A DNA stretch of 64,000 bases from Geopsychrobacter electrodiphilus DSM 16401 (GTDB lineage Bacteria > Desulfobacterota > Desulfuromonadia > Desulfuromonadales > Geopsychrobacteraceae). Position 1 is the stretch's first letter, and every line of letters starts with the position of its first letter. Below are positions 17,844-26,349 of this stretch, in pieces. The notes under the pieces are model-generated. The model did not search any database. It was given only the letters and a program-made list of their open reading frames with translations, and was not told the origin of the DNA. The stretch spans positions 3,260,501 through 3,324,500 of the forward strand of contig NZ_ARWE01000001.1 of the NCBI RefSeq assembly GCF_000384395.1, given 5' to 3'. The translations under genes and the position numbers were made by a program.

Positions 17844-18541
17844 TGCTGGAAGTCAGGGAGATCAACAGCTATTACGGACTGAGCCATATTCTCTTCGATG
17901 TCTCACTCAACGTGCACAAAGGCGAGATCGTCTGCCTTCTGGGGCGTAACGGTGCGGGTAAGAGTACCACCATGAAAAGTATCATGGGGCTGACGCCGCC
18001 CAGGCAGGGTGAAATCATCTTCAAGGGGGACCGCGTGACCGGCCTGCCGCCCTACCAGATGTGCCGCCGGGGCATGGGGTTTGTCCCCGATGATCGCAGG
18101 GTCTTTGCGGATCTGAGCGTGGGCGAGAATCTTGAAATATCCGCCCGACCCTCTCAGGGCAGCGCTGGCTGGGATAAGGAGAGGGTCTACGCTTTTTTCC
18201 CTGCCCTGCGCGACCTCGACGGCCGCAGAGCCGGTGTCCTCAGCGGTGGCGAGCAGCAGATGCTCACCATCGGGCGCGCCCTGATCACCAACCCCGATCT
18301 GCTGCTCCTGGATGAACCTACGGAAGGACTGGCGCCGATCATCGTCGAGATGCTCGAAGAAAAAATTCTGGAGCTCAAGGCTAGTGGTCTCTCGGTCCTG
18401 CTGGCCGAGCAGAACCAGGTCGTCGCCTTGCGCCTGAGCGATCGTGCTTATATCATCGACAACGGCCATATCCGCTACCAGGGTAGTATTGAAGATCTTC
18501 GTCAGAACGAGGCCATCCGCCACAAGTATCTTCTGGTTTGA
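17843..18541 (+). CDS. livF: ABC transporter ATP-binding protein LivF
   Basis: 232 residues. Walker A GRNGAGKSTTMKSIMGL, the LivF signature RRGMGFVPDDRRVFADLSVGENL, LSGGEQQMLTIGRAL, and Walker B LLLLDEPTEGLAP. It pairs with LivG as a heterodimeric ATPase. It is followed after 78 bases by a dehydrogenase gene that may metabolise the imported substrate. Confidence 0.93.
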   Translation: MLEVREINSYYGLSHILFDVSLNVHKGEIVCLLGRNGAGKSTTMKSIMGLTPPRQGEIIFKGDRVTGLPPYQMCRRGMGFVPDDRRVFADLSVGENLEISARPSQGSAGWDKERVYAFFPALRDLDGRRAGVLSGGEQQMLTIGRALITNPDLLLLDEPTEGLAPIIVEMLEEKILELKASGLSVLLAEQNQVVALRLSDRAYIIDNGHIRYQGSIEDLRQNEAIRHKYLLV

Positions 18542-18619
18542 AAACTTTTTAGCATTGCTGACTACTTTGCACCCAAATCGTCCCTCTTCCCCCAAATGGA
18601 AAAACGAGGAGAAACAGCC

Positions 18620-19699
18620 ATGACCCTGAGTCACGAGAAGCTTGAGGAGCTGGCTTTTGCCATCCTTGAGGCGGCGGGAAGCGCCCCCCTTGAGGCCCGT
18701 ACTGTGGCGGCGCATCTGCTACAGGCCAACCTCAGTGGTCATGACAGCCACGGCGTGGGGATGCTCCCCACCTATGTGACAAATATCGCCAAAGGTCTGT
18801 TGCGGCCGAACAGCCCGCTTGAAACGGTCAGCGATCAGGGGAATTTTCTGCTCTTCGACGGCCAGCGGGGTTACGGCCAGGTGGCCGCAAAGTCGGCGAT
18901 GGAACGGGGGATCGCACGCTGCAAGGAGAACGGTCTGGTCCTGCTGGGACTGCGCAACGCTCACCACATCGGCCGCGTCGGCTCCTACGGTGAGCAAAGC
19001 CTTGCGGCGGGGCTGATCTCGCTGCACTTTGTAAATGTCGCTGACCACGCCCCCCTGGTGGCCCCCTTCGGCGGTAAAATAGCGCGCTACGGCACCAACC
19101 CCCTGTGCATCGCAGTGCCTGCGCCGAACCCTGACGACCATTTACTGCTCGACATGGCGACCAGCAAGATCGCCCTCGGCAAGGCTCGCGTGGCCAACAA
19201 CAAGGGGCAACAGGTTCCGAAGCAGTCCCTCATCGACACCGAGGGACGACCGACCCGGGATCCCAGCGTCATGTTCAGCGAGCCGCCAGGGGCTCTTTTA
19301 CCTTTCGGTGAGCACAAGGGCTACGTTCTGGGCCTGCTCTGCGAGGTTCTGGTGACCGCCCTGACCGGCGGGCCATCAATCCAGCCCGGCAACCGGCGTG
19401 GCGGCGGGATTATCAACCACATGCTGACGATCCTCATTGACCCGGCAATCTACGGCGAGCAGGAGGCCATCCGCCAGGAGATCAGTGCCCTGATCGCCTA
19501 TATCCGGGCGACCCCGCCCGCCCAAACCGACTGCCCGGTCATGGTGCCGGGCGACCCGGAGAGACAACGGCGAGCAATCCGACGGTCTACCGGAATTGTC
19601 ATAGAAAAGAACACCTGGACCGAGCTCGTCGAAGCCGCCCTGAGTGTGGGCCTGAATCTTGATGATCTGAATTTAACCGAACCACAGCCCTCGCCATAA
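18620..19699 (+). CDS. Malate/L-lactate/ureidoglycolate dehydrogenase family oxidoreductase (Ldh_2)
   Basis: 359 residues from ATG 18620 with GAGGAG upstream. The family blocks are present: SGHDSHGVGMLPTYV, GLRNAHHIGRVGSYGEQ with the catalytic His region, HAPLVAPFGGKIARYGTNPLCIAVPAP and LLDMATSKIALGK. These NAD(P)-dependent enzymes interconvert 2-hydroxy and 2-oxo acids (malate, lactate, sulfolactate, ureidoglycolate). Its place behind a Liv-type importer suggests that the imported compound or a derivative is a 2-hydroxy or 2-oxo acid, but this is inference. Confidence 0.85.
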   Translation: MTLSHEKLEELAFAILEAAGSAPLEARTVAAHLLQANLSGHDSHGVGMLPTYVTNIAKGLLRPNSPLETVSDQGNFLLFDGQRGYGQVAAKSAMERGIARCKENGLVLLGLRNAHHIGRVGSYGEQSLAAGLISLHFVNVADHAPLVAPFGGKIARYGTNPLCIAVPAPNPDDHLLLDMATSKIALGKARVANNKGQQVPKQSLIDTEGRPTRDPSVMFSEPPGALLPFGEHKGYVLGLLCEVLVTALTGGPSIQPGNRRGGGIINHMLTILIDPAIYGEQEAIRQEISALIAYIRATPPAQTDCPVMVPGDPERQRRAIRRSTGIVIEKNTWTELVEAALSVGLNLDDLNLTEPQPSP

Positions 19700-20047
19700 T
19701 ACCTGAGATACAGGATTAATCTTCCGTTCCCGAGGTGTTCTCTCCCCAAACGGCCCAAGCCCTTACCCTGCTCCGGCGCAATTAACCTTATGCGTTTGGT
19801 CACGGAGCGCTGACTAAGGCATAATTCATAGCGGCCTTCCGCAGATCATGATATTCATTAACGGCCCCCCGCACCTCGACTGGCTTTGGGTCACAGTACC
19901 GTTAAACCTGTTTTACTGCCGGATCAGGACGGTCGATTCGTCGGGCTCGAGTTCGCAGTCTGGTTGTCTATCAACGGATTTCCTGGGCCCAGGCTAAGAT
20001 CGGAGAGGCATGAAGAATCCCATTTTCCCCAAGTTGATGGATATATT
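19700..20047. other. Intergenic stretch with no recognised feature
   Basis: 348 bases between the dehydrogenase and the antiporter. An open frame runs through part of it into the antiporter but has no ribosome site and does not look like protein. No convincing hairpin with T tract, promoter or repeat was seen. Confidence 0.5.
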
Positions 20048-21010
20048 ATGACCCTTGCTTTTTTCGCAATCGCCGTCGGCCTCGTGCTGCTGGTCTGGAG
20101 CGCCGACCGGTTTGTCGATGGCGCGGCCTCGGCCGCACGCCACTTCGGCATGCCCCCCTTGCTGGTCGGGATGGTGATCATCGGTTTCGGCACCTCCGCT
20201 CCCGAAATGGTGGTTTCGGCGCTTGCCGCCTCCCAGGGGAATCCGGGGATCGCCCTCGGTAATGCCTATGGTTCAAATATCGCCAATATCGCCCTGGTGC
20301 TGGGCTTGACCGCCCTGATCGCGCCGATTGCGGTACATTCGCAGATTCTGCGCAAAGAGTTGCCGATTCTGACTGTGGTGACGGTTCTGGCGGCGATTCA
20401 GCTGTGGGATGGTGAGATCAGTCGCATAGATGGTCTGGTGCTGCTGGCAGTTTTTTGCGGTCTGATGGGCTGGGCGATCCGTCAGGGCCTGAGACACAAG
20501 GAAGATAGTCTGGGGAGCGCCGTAGAGCTGGAACTCATCCAGCATCCGATGCCGCTTGGCCTGGCGCTCTTCTGGCTGCTGCTCGGTCTGCTGCTGCTGA
20601 TCGCCAGCTCACGTATCCTGGTCTGGGGGGCCGTGGTGATCGCGCAGGGCTTCGGGGTAAGTGACCTGATCATCGGACTGACCGTGGTTGCAATCGGGAC
20701 GTCGCTGCCGGAGCTGGCGTCGTCGATCGCCGCCACGCGCAAGGGGGAGAACGACATCGCCCTGGGGAATGTGATCGGCTCCAACCTGTTCAACACTCTG
20801 GCCGTGGTCGGCATTGCGGGCACGATTCACCCGATGACTGTCGATGCGCAGGTTCTGTCGCGCGACTGGCTGAGCATGGCTTTTTTGACTCTGCTGCTCT
20901 TCGCCTTTGCCTATCGTGGCCTTCGGATCAACCGCGTCGAAGGCGCGATCCTGCTCGCCTGCTACATCGGTTACACCAGCTACCTGGTGACCAGCGTCTT
21001 CGGTGGCTAA
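20048..21010 (+). CDS. yrbG: Calcium/sodium antiporter, YrbG/CaCA family
   Basis: 320 residues. Two homologous halves in opposite topology each carry the CaCA alpha repeat: GFGTSAPEMVVSALAASQGNPGIALGNAYGSNIANIALVLG and AIGTSLPELASSIAATRKGENDIALGNVIGSNLFNTLAVVG, including the ion-binding Glu in each. About ten membrane segments. Inner-membrane exchange of Na+ (or H+) for Ca2+ is expected. The frame is open 54 codons upstream, but the hydrophobic N terminus begins at ATG 20048. Confidence 0.92.
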   Translation: MTLAFFAIAVGLVLLVWSADRFVDGAASAARHFGMPPLLVGMVIIGFGTSAPEMVVSALAASQGNPGIALGNAYGSNIANIALVLGLTALIAPIAVHSQILRKELPILTVVTVLAAIQLWDGEISRIDGLVLLAVFCGLMGWAIRQGLRHKEDSLGSAVELELIQHPMPLGLALFWLLLGLLLLIASSRILVWGAVVIAQGFGVSDLIIGLTVVAIGTSLPELASSIAATRKGENDIALGNVIGSNLFNTLAVVGIAGTIHPMTVDAQVLSRDWLSMAFLTLLLFAFAYRGLRINRVEGAILLACYIGYTSYLVTSVFGG

Positions 21011-21053
21011 TAGAGTAGCAAACTGTGAGGGGGGAATGGTCGCAAAAGCAGCC

Positions 21054-21096
21054 CCCTCATCCGGCCTTCGGCCACCTTCTCCCTCATGGAGAAGGG
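21054..21096. repeat. Intergenic REP-like repeat, copy 1 of 3
   Basis: Starts CCCTCATCCGGCCTTCGGCC, followed by ACCTTCTCCC and an inverted GGAGAAGGG, so it contains two small palindromes. Near-identical copies at 26297-26340 and 61676-61719. Lies between convergent genes. Confidence 0.75.
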
Positions 21097-21111
21097 CAAA
21101 GGAAAGATCCG

Positions 21112-22989
21112 TTAAAAAAATTCGCGCAGGCTTTCGTCGATCCCCATCAGGATCTGATACCAGAAATCTCTGGCCGCTTCGTGCTTGTCCTGGTCAAATT
21201 TCACCAGCCATTCCGCCAACCGGGGATCCGACTCCTGCTCCACCTCCTGTTTGCGTTTCAGAAAGGTCTGCAGGTAATCAATGTTGCGCTCCGACTCCCA
21301 GAAGATCGGGCTGTTGCGGCTGTTGATCCGACTGGCGAGCACGGCGATGCCGCGCAGGAACTGCTCCTTGCAGCCATACAGTTCACCGACGATCTCGGGG
21401 AGCATCTCTTCGGCCCAGCCGCGATGGAAACGGCAGGTCCCCAGATTATCCAGAATCAGCTCTTTCTTCATCCGCTCGGCGCACATTCTCCCCAGGGTTC
21501 GGGGCGGGATAAAATCATAGCTGTAGATCATGTAGTACTTGCCCATGATCGCCATCGGCGACAACACGCCCGACACCCAGTACTGATTGGGGACCATCCA
21601 GCCGCGCCGGGTAAACGCCGTGTAAACCAGCCGATCATGCAGCGCCGTGCCCTTGATGCGCGAATGAATGCGGCTCCATTTGCGCACCCCCTCGCGCAGG
21701 TCGAGAATCCCGCGCCGTTCGAGGATCGCCGTGATCAGCTCACAGCCGAGCTCGGCATTGTGCAGCGAGTCCTTCACCACATCAAAACCAGCCATCTCCC
21801 ACCTCGGCAGACGAGTGACGCCCAGCTCTTCAGGGCTGAGCAGCTTGACGTCGAGCAGGTCCATTAACCAGGCCAGCACCCCGCCGGCCGAGACCGCATC
21901 AAATCCCATGGCATCGCAGCGCCGGTTGAGTTTCTCCGCCGCGCGCTGATCGAAGATGCCGCACAAAGGACCCAGGGTCTGATAGGGTTCAAAATCCTTC
22001 TTGTATTCGCCGTTCATCTTCTTGCACACCGCGACACAGGGTTCGCCGCAGGTTGCCTGTTGTTTGGCCTGGATGGTCTCCGCGTTGAACTGCTTGAGGT
22101 AGTGATCAACCACCAGTTTCTGATGCAGGTCCAGACGCTCGGCTTCGCTCCAGAAGATGGTGCGGTAGTTGAACGCCAGGATTTTACCCCCAACGGCCGT
22201 GTAATTTACGCCGAAGGTGCCGCCGGTTTTAAGCTTTTCGTCATAGCGATACTTGCCGGTCACCTCCAGATCCTTCTGCAGCAGGTGCTGGTTGTACTTG
22301 TTCTGAAACCAGGCATCGGCGACCTTTTTGTCGCGAAAATCTTCGTCCACCAGCGTACCGCCGTAGATGATCGCCACGATCCCGTGCTTCTGCAACATGG
22401 CGCTGCCGAAACCGCCGCGCCCGGCCCAGGTATCGACAGGGCTGATCTTCCCCTTGCTGATCGGCACCGACATAATCCCGCCCATGTCGGTCTCAAGCGC
22501 CGCCGGGCCGGTGACCAGAATGCGCGGATCGCTCGCGTAGCGCTCGCCGAACATTGCGTAAACCCTGTCGGTCAGCGCATACACCCCGCTGCGACCCGAG
22601 TTCCAGACCGCCGCCACGTCGAGCGGCACGACCTCGACCTCAATCTCTTCACCGTGATTGCGGTTCAAACACAGCACCGAGGGGACCGGCGCCTTCCCCA
22701 CCAGGCTCAGCATGTTGACGCCCAGGTTATCGAACACCAGCCCGGCGCCCCCCATGGAACTGATATAATGCCCCTGCCAGCAGGGGGAAAAGCCGGTCAC
22801 AATCAGGCGATTCGACCCCGGCAGGATCGAACCGGCAAAGATGCCGACGCCAAAATTAAGACTGCGATATTCTTCGGTCAGATGAATGCCGAGGTCGACC
22901 GGACCGAAGTACCGCTCAAAACTGTATTTTTTAATTTTATAAAATCCGGTTCCTGGATCAACCAGAAGGACGCGCTGGAACATGTTCAT
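21112..22989 (-). CDS. Tungsten-type aldehyde ferredoxin oxidoreductase
   Basis: 625 residues from ATG 22989 (GAGG upstream). The N-terminal pterin-binding domain has GFSPCWQGHYISSMGGAG and, further on, DTWAGRGGFGSAMLQKHG, the AOR signature around the tungstopterin. The 4Fe-4S ligands are C314, C318 and C322 (C-x3-C-x3-C, wider than the C-x2-C-x3-C of archaeal AOR) plus a late Cys in NLGTCRFHRGW. Expected reaction: aldehyde to carboxylate with ferredoxin, or the reverse reduction of acids. No ferredoxin or NADH subunit is adjacent, so the electron partner is unknown. Confidence 0.9.
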   Translation of the reverse strand: MNMFQRVLLVDPGTGFYKIKKYSFERYFGPVDLGIHLTEEYRSLNFGVGIFAGSILPGSNRLIVTGFSPCWQGHYISSMGGAGLVFDNLGVNMLSLVGKAPVPSVLCLNRNHGEEIEVEVVPLDVAAVWNSGRSGVYALTDRVYAMFGERYASDPRILVTGPAALETDMGGIMSVPISKGKISPVDTWAGRGGFGSAMLQKHGIVAIIYGGTLVDEDFRDKKVADAWFQNKYNQHLLQKDLEVTGKYRYDEKLKTGGTFGVNYTAVGGKILAFNYRTIFWSEAERLDLHQKLVVDHYLKQFNAETIQAKQQATCGEPCVAVCKKMNGEYKKDFEPYQTLGPLCGIFDQRAAEKLNRRCDAMGFDAVSAGGVLAWLMDLLDVKLLSPEELGVTRLPRWEMAGFDVVKDSLHNAELGCELITAILERRGILDLREGVRKWSRIHSRIKGTALHDRLVYTAFTRRGWMVPNQYWVSGVLSPMAIMGKYYMIYSYDFIPPRTLGRMCAERMKKELILDNLGTCRFHRGWAEEMLPEIVGELYGCKEQFLRGIAVLASRINSRNSPIFWESERNIDYLQTFLKRKQEVEQESDPRLAEWLVKFDQDKHEAARDFWYQILMGIDESLREFF

Positions 22990-23214
22990 AACGAGCCTCA
23001 CTCCTCTTATCGCCACTCCCATCGAACAGGATGGGATGCTGTAAGCTGTGAAAGACAGTCTACCAGCAACCGGTGACTTTTGTTCGGCGCCGGAGAGTCG
23101 CCTGGCTGATCACAATCCCGCCGGGAAAAGGGCTGGTTGATAATTCCTGAAAAGAGTGAGAAACTTTCATGACTTAGATCCTCTCTTTGAACCGCCGCGG
23201 AAGGAACACCTGGC

Positions 23215-24222
23215 ATGAACATTCTGATCCGACCCGCCATGAGCAAGCTTTTGCACGGGAACCGCCACCGGCTCGCGTTTCTGCTCATGACCCTGGTCTT
23301 GTTGGCAGGGTGTCAGGCGCAGACGGAACCAGGTTTTCAAGGCTACACCGAAGGGGACTTTGTCCTGCTCGCTTCACCGCTGGGCGGGCGACTGACAAGC
23401 CTCGCGGTCACGCGCGGCGCTCGGGTGAAGGCCGGAGAACGACTCTTCAGCCTGGATCCGCAACCGGAACAGTCCCTGGTTGAAGCGGCCAGCCAGGAGC
23501 TCCGCCGCGCCGAGAGTCGGCTCCAGGATATGCTCAAGGGTCTGCGGCCGAGTGAACTGGCGGCGATACGTTTCAGGCTAACGCAAGCGCGCACCGCCCT
23601 GGCCCTGTCACAGCGCGAATTTGAACGTCGCACCAAGCTGGTGGCGCAACAGGCCATGGCGGCAGAAGAGCTTGATCGCGCCCGCGCAGATCTGCAGCAC
23701 GACCAGGCTGCCGTCGCCGAGGTCAAGGCCCAGCTCGAAACGGCCCAGCTCGGTTCACGCGCCGATTCCATCAGCGCGGCTCGGGCCGAGATTGAAGCCG
23801 CGCGGGCCCAGCTCACACGGGCGCAGTGGGCAGCAAGTCAAAAAAGCGTGACCGCCCCGCAGGATGCGCTGGTCTTCGACACCCTGTTTAAAGCGGGTGA
23901 ATTTGTCGCCGCCGGCGCCCCGGTCGTAAGCCTGTTGTCCCCGGCGAATATCAAGATCCGCTTCTTCATCCCCGAACCCCTGGTCGGCGGCCTGCAGATC
24001 GGCCAGACCATCGCTGTCCATTACGACGGCGAAGCCGAAAACTTTAGCGCTAAAATAGTCTTTATCTCCCCCCAGGCCGAATACACGCCCCCCATCATCT
24101 ACAGCCGCGAGACACGCGCCAAGCTGGTGTTCATGGTCGAAGCGCGGCCCGAGAGCGCGGTCGCGGCCCGCCTCCACCCCGGCCAGCCGGTGGATGTCCA
24201 GCTGGTCGTTCCCGATGAATGA
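23215..24222 (+). CDS. HlyD-family periplasmic adaptor lipoprotein (YbhG-like)
   Basis: 335 residues. The signal peptide ends in lipobox LLAGC (Cys about 32), so the protein is probably lipid-anchored. A biotinyl-lipoyl half motif (GDFVLLASPLGGRLTSLAVTRGARVKAGERLFSLDP), a long alpha-helical hairpin (about 80-210, rich in Ala/Arg/Glu) and the second half (KSVTAPQDALVFDTLFKAGEFVAAGAPVVSLL) define a membrane-fusion protein. It starts a three-gene efflux operon with an ABC ATPase and permease and probably links them to an outer-membrane channel encoded elsewhere. Confidence 0.9.
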   Translation: MNILIRPAMSKLLHGNRHRLAFLLMTLVLLAGCQAQTEPGFQGYTEGDFVLLASPLGGRLTSLAVTRGARVKAGERLFSLDPQPEQSLVEAASQELRRAESRLQDMLKGLRPSELAAIRFRLTQARTALALSQREFERRTKLVAQQAMAAEELDRARADLQHDQAAVAEVKAQLETAQLGSRADSISAARAEIEAARAQLTRAQWAASQKSVTAPQDALVFDTLFKAGEFVAAGAPVVSLLSPANIKIRFFIPEPLVGGLQIGQTIAVHYDGEAENFSAKIVFISPQAEYTPPIIYSRETRAKLVFMVEARPESAVAARLHPGQPVDVQLVVPDE

Positions 24223-25138
24223 GACGGCCCCGGTTATTGATGTGCGCGGGCTGACCAAATCTTTTGGCGGGAAAGTGGTCGTCAACCAGCTTTCCCTGCG
24301 CGTCGAGCGCGGCGAGATCTACGGTTTTCTCGGTCCCAACGGCAGCGGCAAGACCACCCTGATCCGCATGCTCTGCGGCCTGCTGCGACCCGATGCGGGG
24401 ACGGGGGTCTGCCTTGGTCATGACCTGCACACAGACGCGGAACAGATCAAACCGAAGATCGGCTACATGTCACAGCACTTCAGCCTCTATGAAGACCTGA
24501 GTGTCCGTGAAAATCTCGATTTTATGGCGCGGGTCTACGGGGTAGCGCGGCGGAAGCAGGTGGTCAACGAGCTCATTGAGCAGATGGGGCTGGGGACTTA
24601 CACCCACCAGCTGGCGGGGACCCTTTCGGGGGGCTGGAAACAGCGGCTGGCTTTGTCCTGTTGCCTGCTTCACCAACCAGAGCTGCTGCTGCTCGATGAA
24701 CCGACGGCCGGCGTCGACCCCAAGGCGCGCCGCGATTTCTGGGATGATATCTATCAGCTGGCGGCCAACGGAATCAGCACCCTGATCAGTACACACTACA
24801 TGGATGAGGCGGAACGCTGCCATCGCCTGGCCTACCTCGCTTACGGCGACCTGCTCGCGGCGGGCACCGCCGAAGAGATCGTCGCCGGTGCGGGCCTCAC
24901 CACCTGGTCGGTGTCCGGGCGCAACGTGCATCTGCTGGCAGAGAAATTAAAAACCGTCAGGGAGGTGGAGCAGATTGTCACCTTTGGCAACACCCTGCAC
25001 GTCAGCAGCCACAATGCCACAGAGTTAAACGCCAGCCTGCAGCCTTTTCGCCAGGACAGCTCTTATCACTGGGAACAGACCGCGACCAATCTTGAAGAGG
25101 TGTTTATCAGCCTGATGCCGCGCAGTCAGGAGCATTGA
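24215..25138 (+). CDS. ABC exporter ATP-binding protein (YbhF/CcmA-like)
   Basis: 307 residues from ATG 24215, overlapping the adaptor gene by 8 bases; an ATG at 24194 in the same frame is an alternative. Walker A GPNGSGKTTLIRMLCGL, YMSQHFSLYEDLSVRENLDF, signature LSGGWKQRLALSCCLLHQPELLLLDEPTAGVD and switch His in ISTHYMDEAERC are present. It ends one base before the permease start. Only one ATPase domain is present, whereas E. coli YbhF has two. Confidence 0.9.
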   Translation: MNETAPVIDVRGLTKSFGGKVVVNQLSLRVERGEIYGFLGPNGSGKTTLIRMLCGLLRPDAGTGVCLGHDLHTDAEQIKPKIGYMSQHFSLYEDLSVRENLDFMARVYGVARRKQVVNELIEQMGLGTYTHQLAGTLSGGWKQRLALSCCLLHQPELLLLDEPTAGVDPKARRDFWDDIYQLAANGISTLISTHYMDEAERCHRLAYLAYGDLLAAGTAEEIVAGAGLTTWSVSGRNVHLLAEKLKTVREVEQIVTFGNTLHVSSHNATELNASLQPFRQDSSYHWEQTATNLEEVFISLMPRSQEH

Positions 25139-25139
25139 G

Positions 25140-26288
25140 ATGAGACGCCCGAGCTTCTTCCGTTTCTCGTTCCGGCGCTTCTGGGCCATGGTCAGCAAGG
25201 AGTTTGTGCAGATCCGCCGCGACCGGGTGACCTTCGCCATGATTTTGGGCATCCCGATCATGCAGATGGTGCTCTTCGGCTTCGCGATTAACGGCGATCC
25301 CCGGCATCTGCCGACGGCGGTCATCAACGCCGATCAGGGCGCGTTTTCACGCAGCATCGTCACGGCCATGCAGAACAGCACCTACTTCCAGCCGGTGCGC
25401 AGGGTGACGAGCGAGGCCGAGGCGGCACGACTCATTGAAATTGGCGAGGTTCAGTTTGTCCTCAACATCCCGCCACAGTTCTCCCGGCGCCTGATGCGTG
25501 GCGAGCGCCCCGACCTGCTGCTGACCGCCGACGCCACCGATCCCGCCGCAACGGGCAATGCCCTGGCAGCTTTCCGCGTGCTCACCGAATCAGCCGTTTC
25601 CCGCGACCTTGAAGGTCCCCTGACGTCTTTGCGCCGCAAGCCAGCGCCGCTCAATATTATTCTCCACCCCAGGTTCAACCCCGAGGCGATCACCCAGTAC
25701 AATATCGTCCCCGGACTGATGGGGGTGGTGCTGACCATGACCCTGGTGATTATCACCGCGCTGGCCATCACCCGTGAACGCGAACGCGGCACCATGGAGA
25801 ATCTGCTCGCGACGCCGGTGCGGCCGCTGGAGGTGATGCTCGGCAAGATCATCCCTTACGTTATCGTCGGTTATCTGCAGCTGGTGTTCATCCTGCTCAC
25901 CGCCTACCTGCTTTTTCATGTACCGCTGGTCGGCAGTCTGACTTTGCTGCTCGGCGTCTCACTGCTGTTCATCGCCGCCAATCTTGGGGTCGGCCTGACC
26001 TTCTCGACCCTGGCGCGTAACCAGCTGCAGGCGGTGCAGATGGCCTTCTTCTTCTTTCTGCCCTCGATTTTACTGTCGGGCTTCATGTTCCCCTTTCGCG
26101 GCATGCCGGTGTGGGCACAATATCTTGGATCGGCCCTGCCGTTGACCCATTACCTGCGTATCGTGCGCGGCATTCTGCTCAAAGGAAATGGTCTCACCGA
26201 AATCCTGCCCAACCTCTGGCCGATCCTGCTATTCCTGGTGGTAGCCCTGACCATCGGGCTAAAGCGCTACCGCCAGACCCTCGATTGA
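25140..26288 (+). CDS. ABC-2 type permease (YbhS/YbhR-like)
   Basis: 382 residues. One N-terminal helix (about 30-50), a periplasmic domain of about 130 residues, then five to six C-terminal membrane segments with the ABC-2 signature TRERERGTMENLLATPVRPLEVMLGKIIPYVIVGYLQ. E. coli systems have two different permeases; here only one is found, so it probably works as a homodimer exporting drugs or other hydrophobic compounds. Confidence 0.9.
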   Translation: MRRPSFFRFSFRRFWAMVSKEFVQIRRDRVTFAMILGIPIMQMVLFGFAINGDPRHLPTAVINADQGAFSRSIVTAMQNSTYFQPVRRVTSEAEAARLIEIGEVQFVLNIPPQFSRRLMRGERPDLLLTADATDPAATGNALAAFRVLTESAVSRDLEGPLTSLRRKPAPLNIILHPRFNPEAITQYNIVPGLMGVVLTMTLVIITALAITRERERGTMENLLATPVRPLEVMLGKIIPYVIVGYLQLVFILLTAYLLFHVPLVGSLTLLLGVSLLFIAANLGVGLTFSTLARNQLQAVQMAFFFFLPSILLSGFMFPFRGMPVWAQYLGSALPLTHYLRIVRGILLKGNGLTEILPNLWPILLFLVVALTIGLKRYRQTLD

Positions 26289-26296
26289 GCGAATCC

Positions 26297-26340
26297 CTTC
26301 TCAGCCGGCCTCCGGCCACCTTCTCCCTCAGGGAGAAGGG
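26297..26340. repeat. Intergenic REP-like repeat, copy 2 of 3
   Basis: GCCGGCCTCCGGCCACCTTC followed by TCCCTCAGGGAGAAGGG; one arm of the family is slightly changed relative to 21054 and 61676. Lies between the convergent permease and MBL genes and could serve as a shared transcript end. Confidence 0.72.
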
Positions 26341-26349
26341 CCTGAATAA

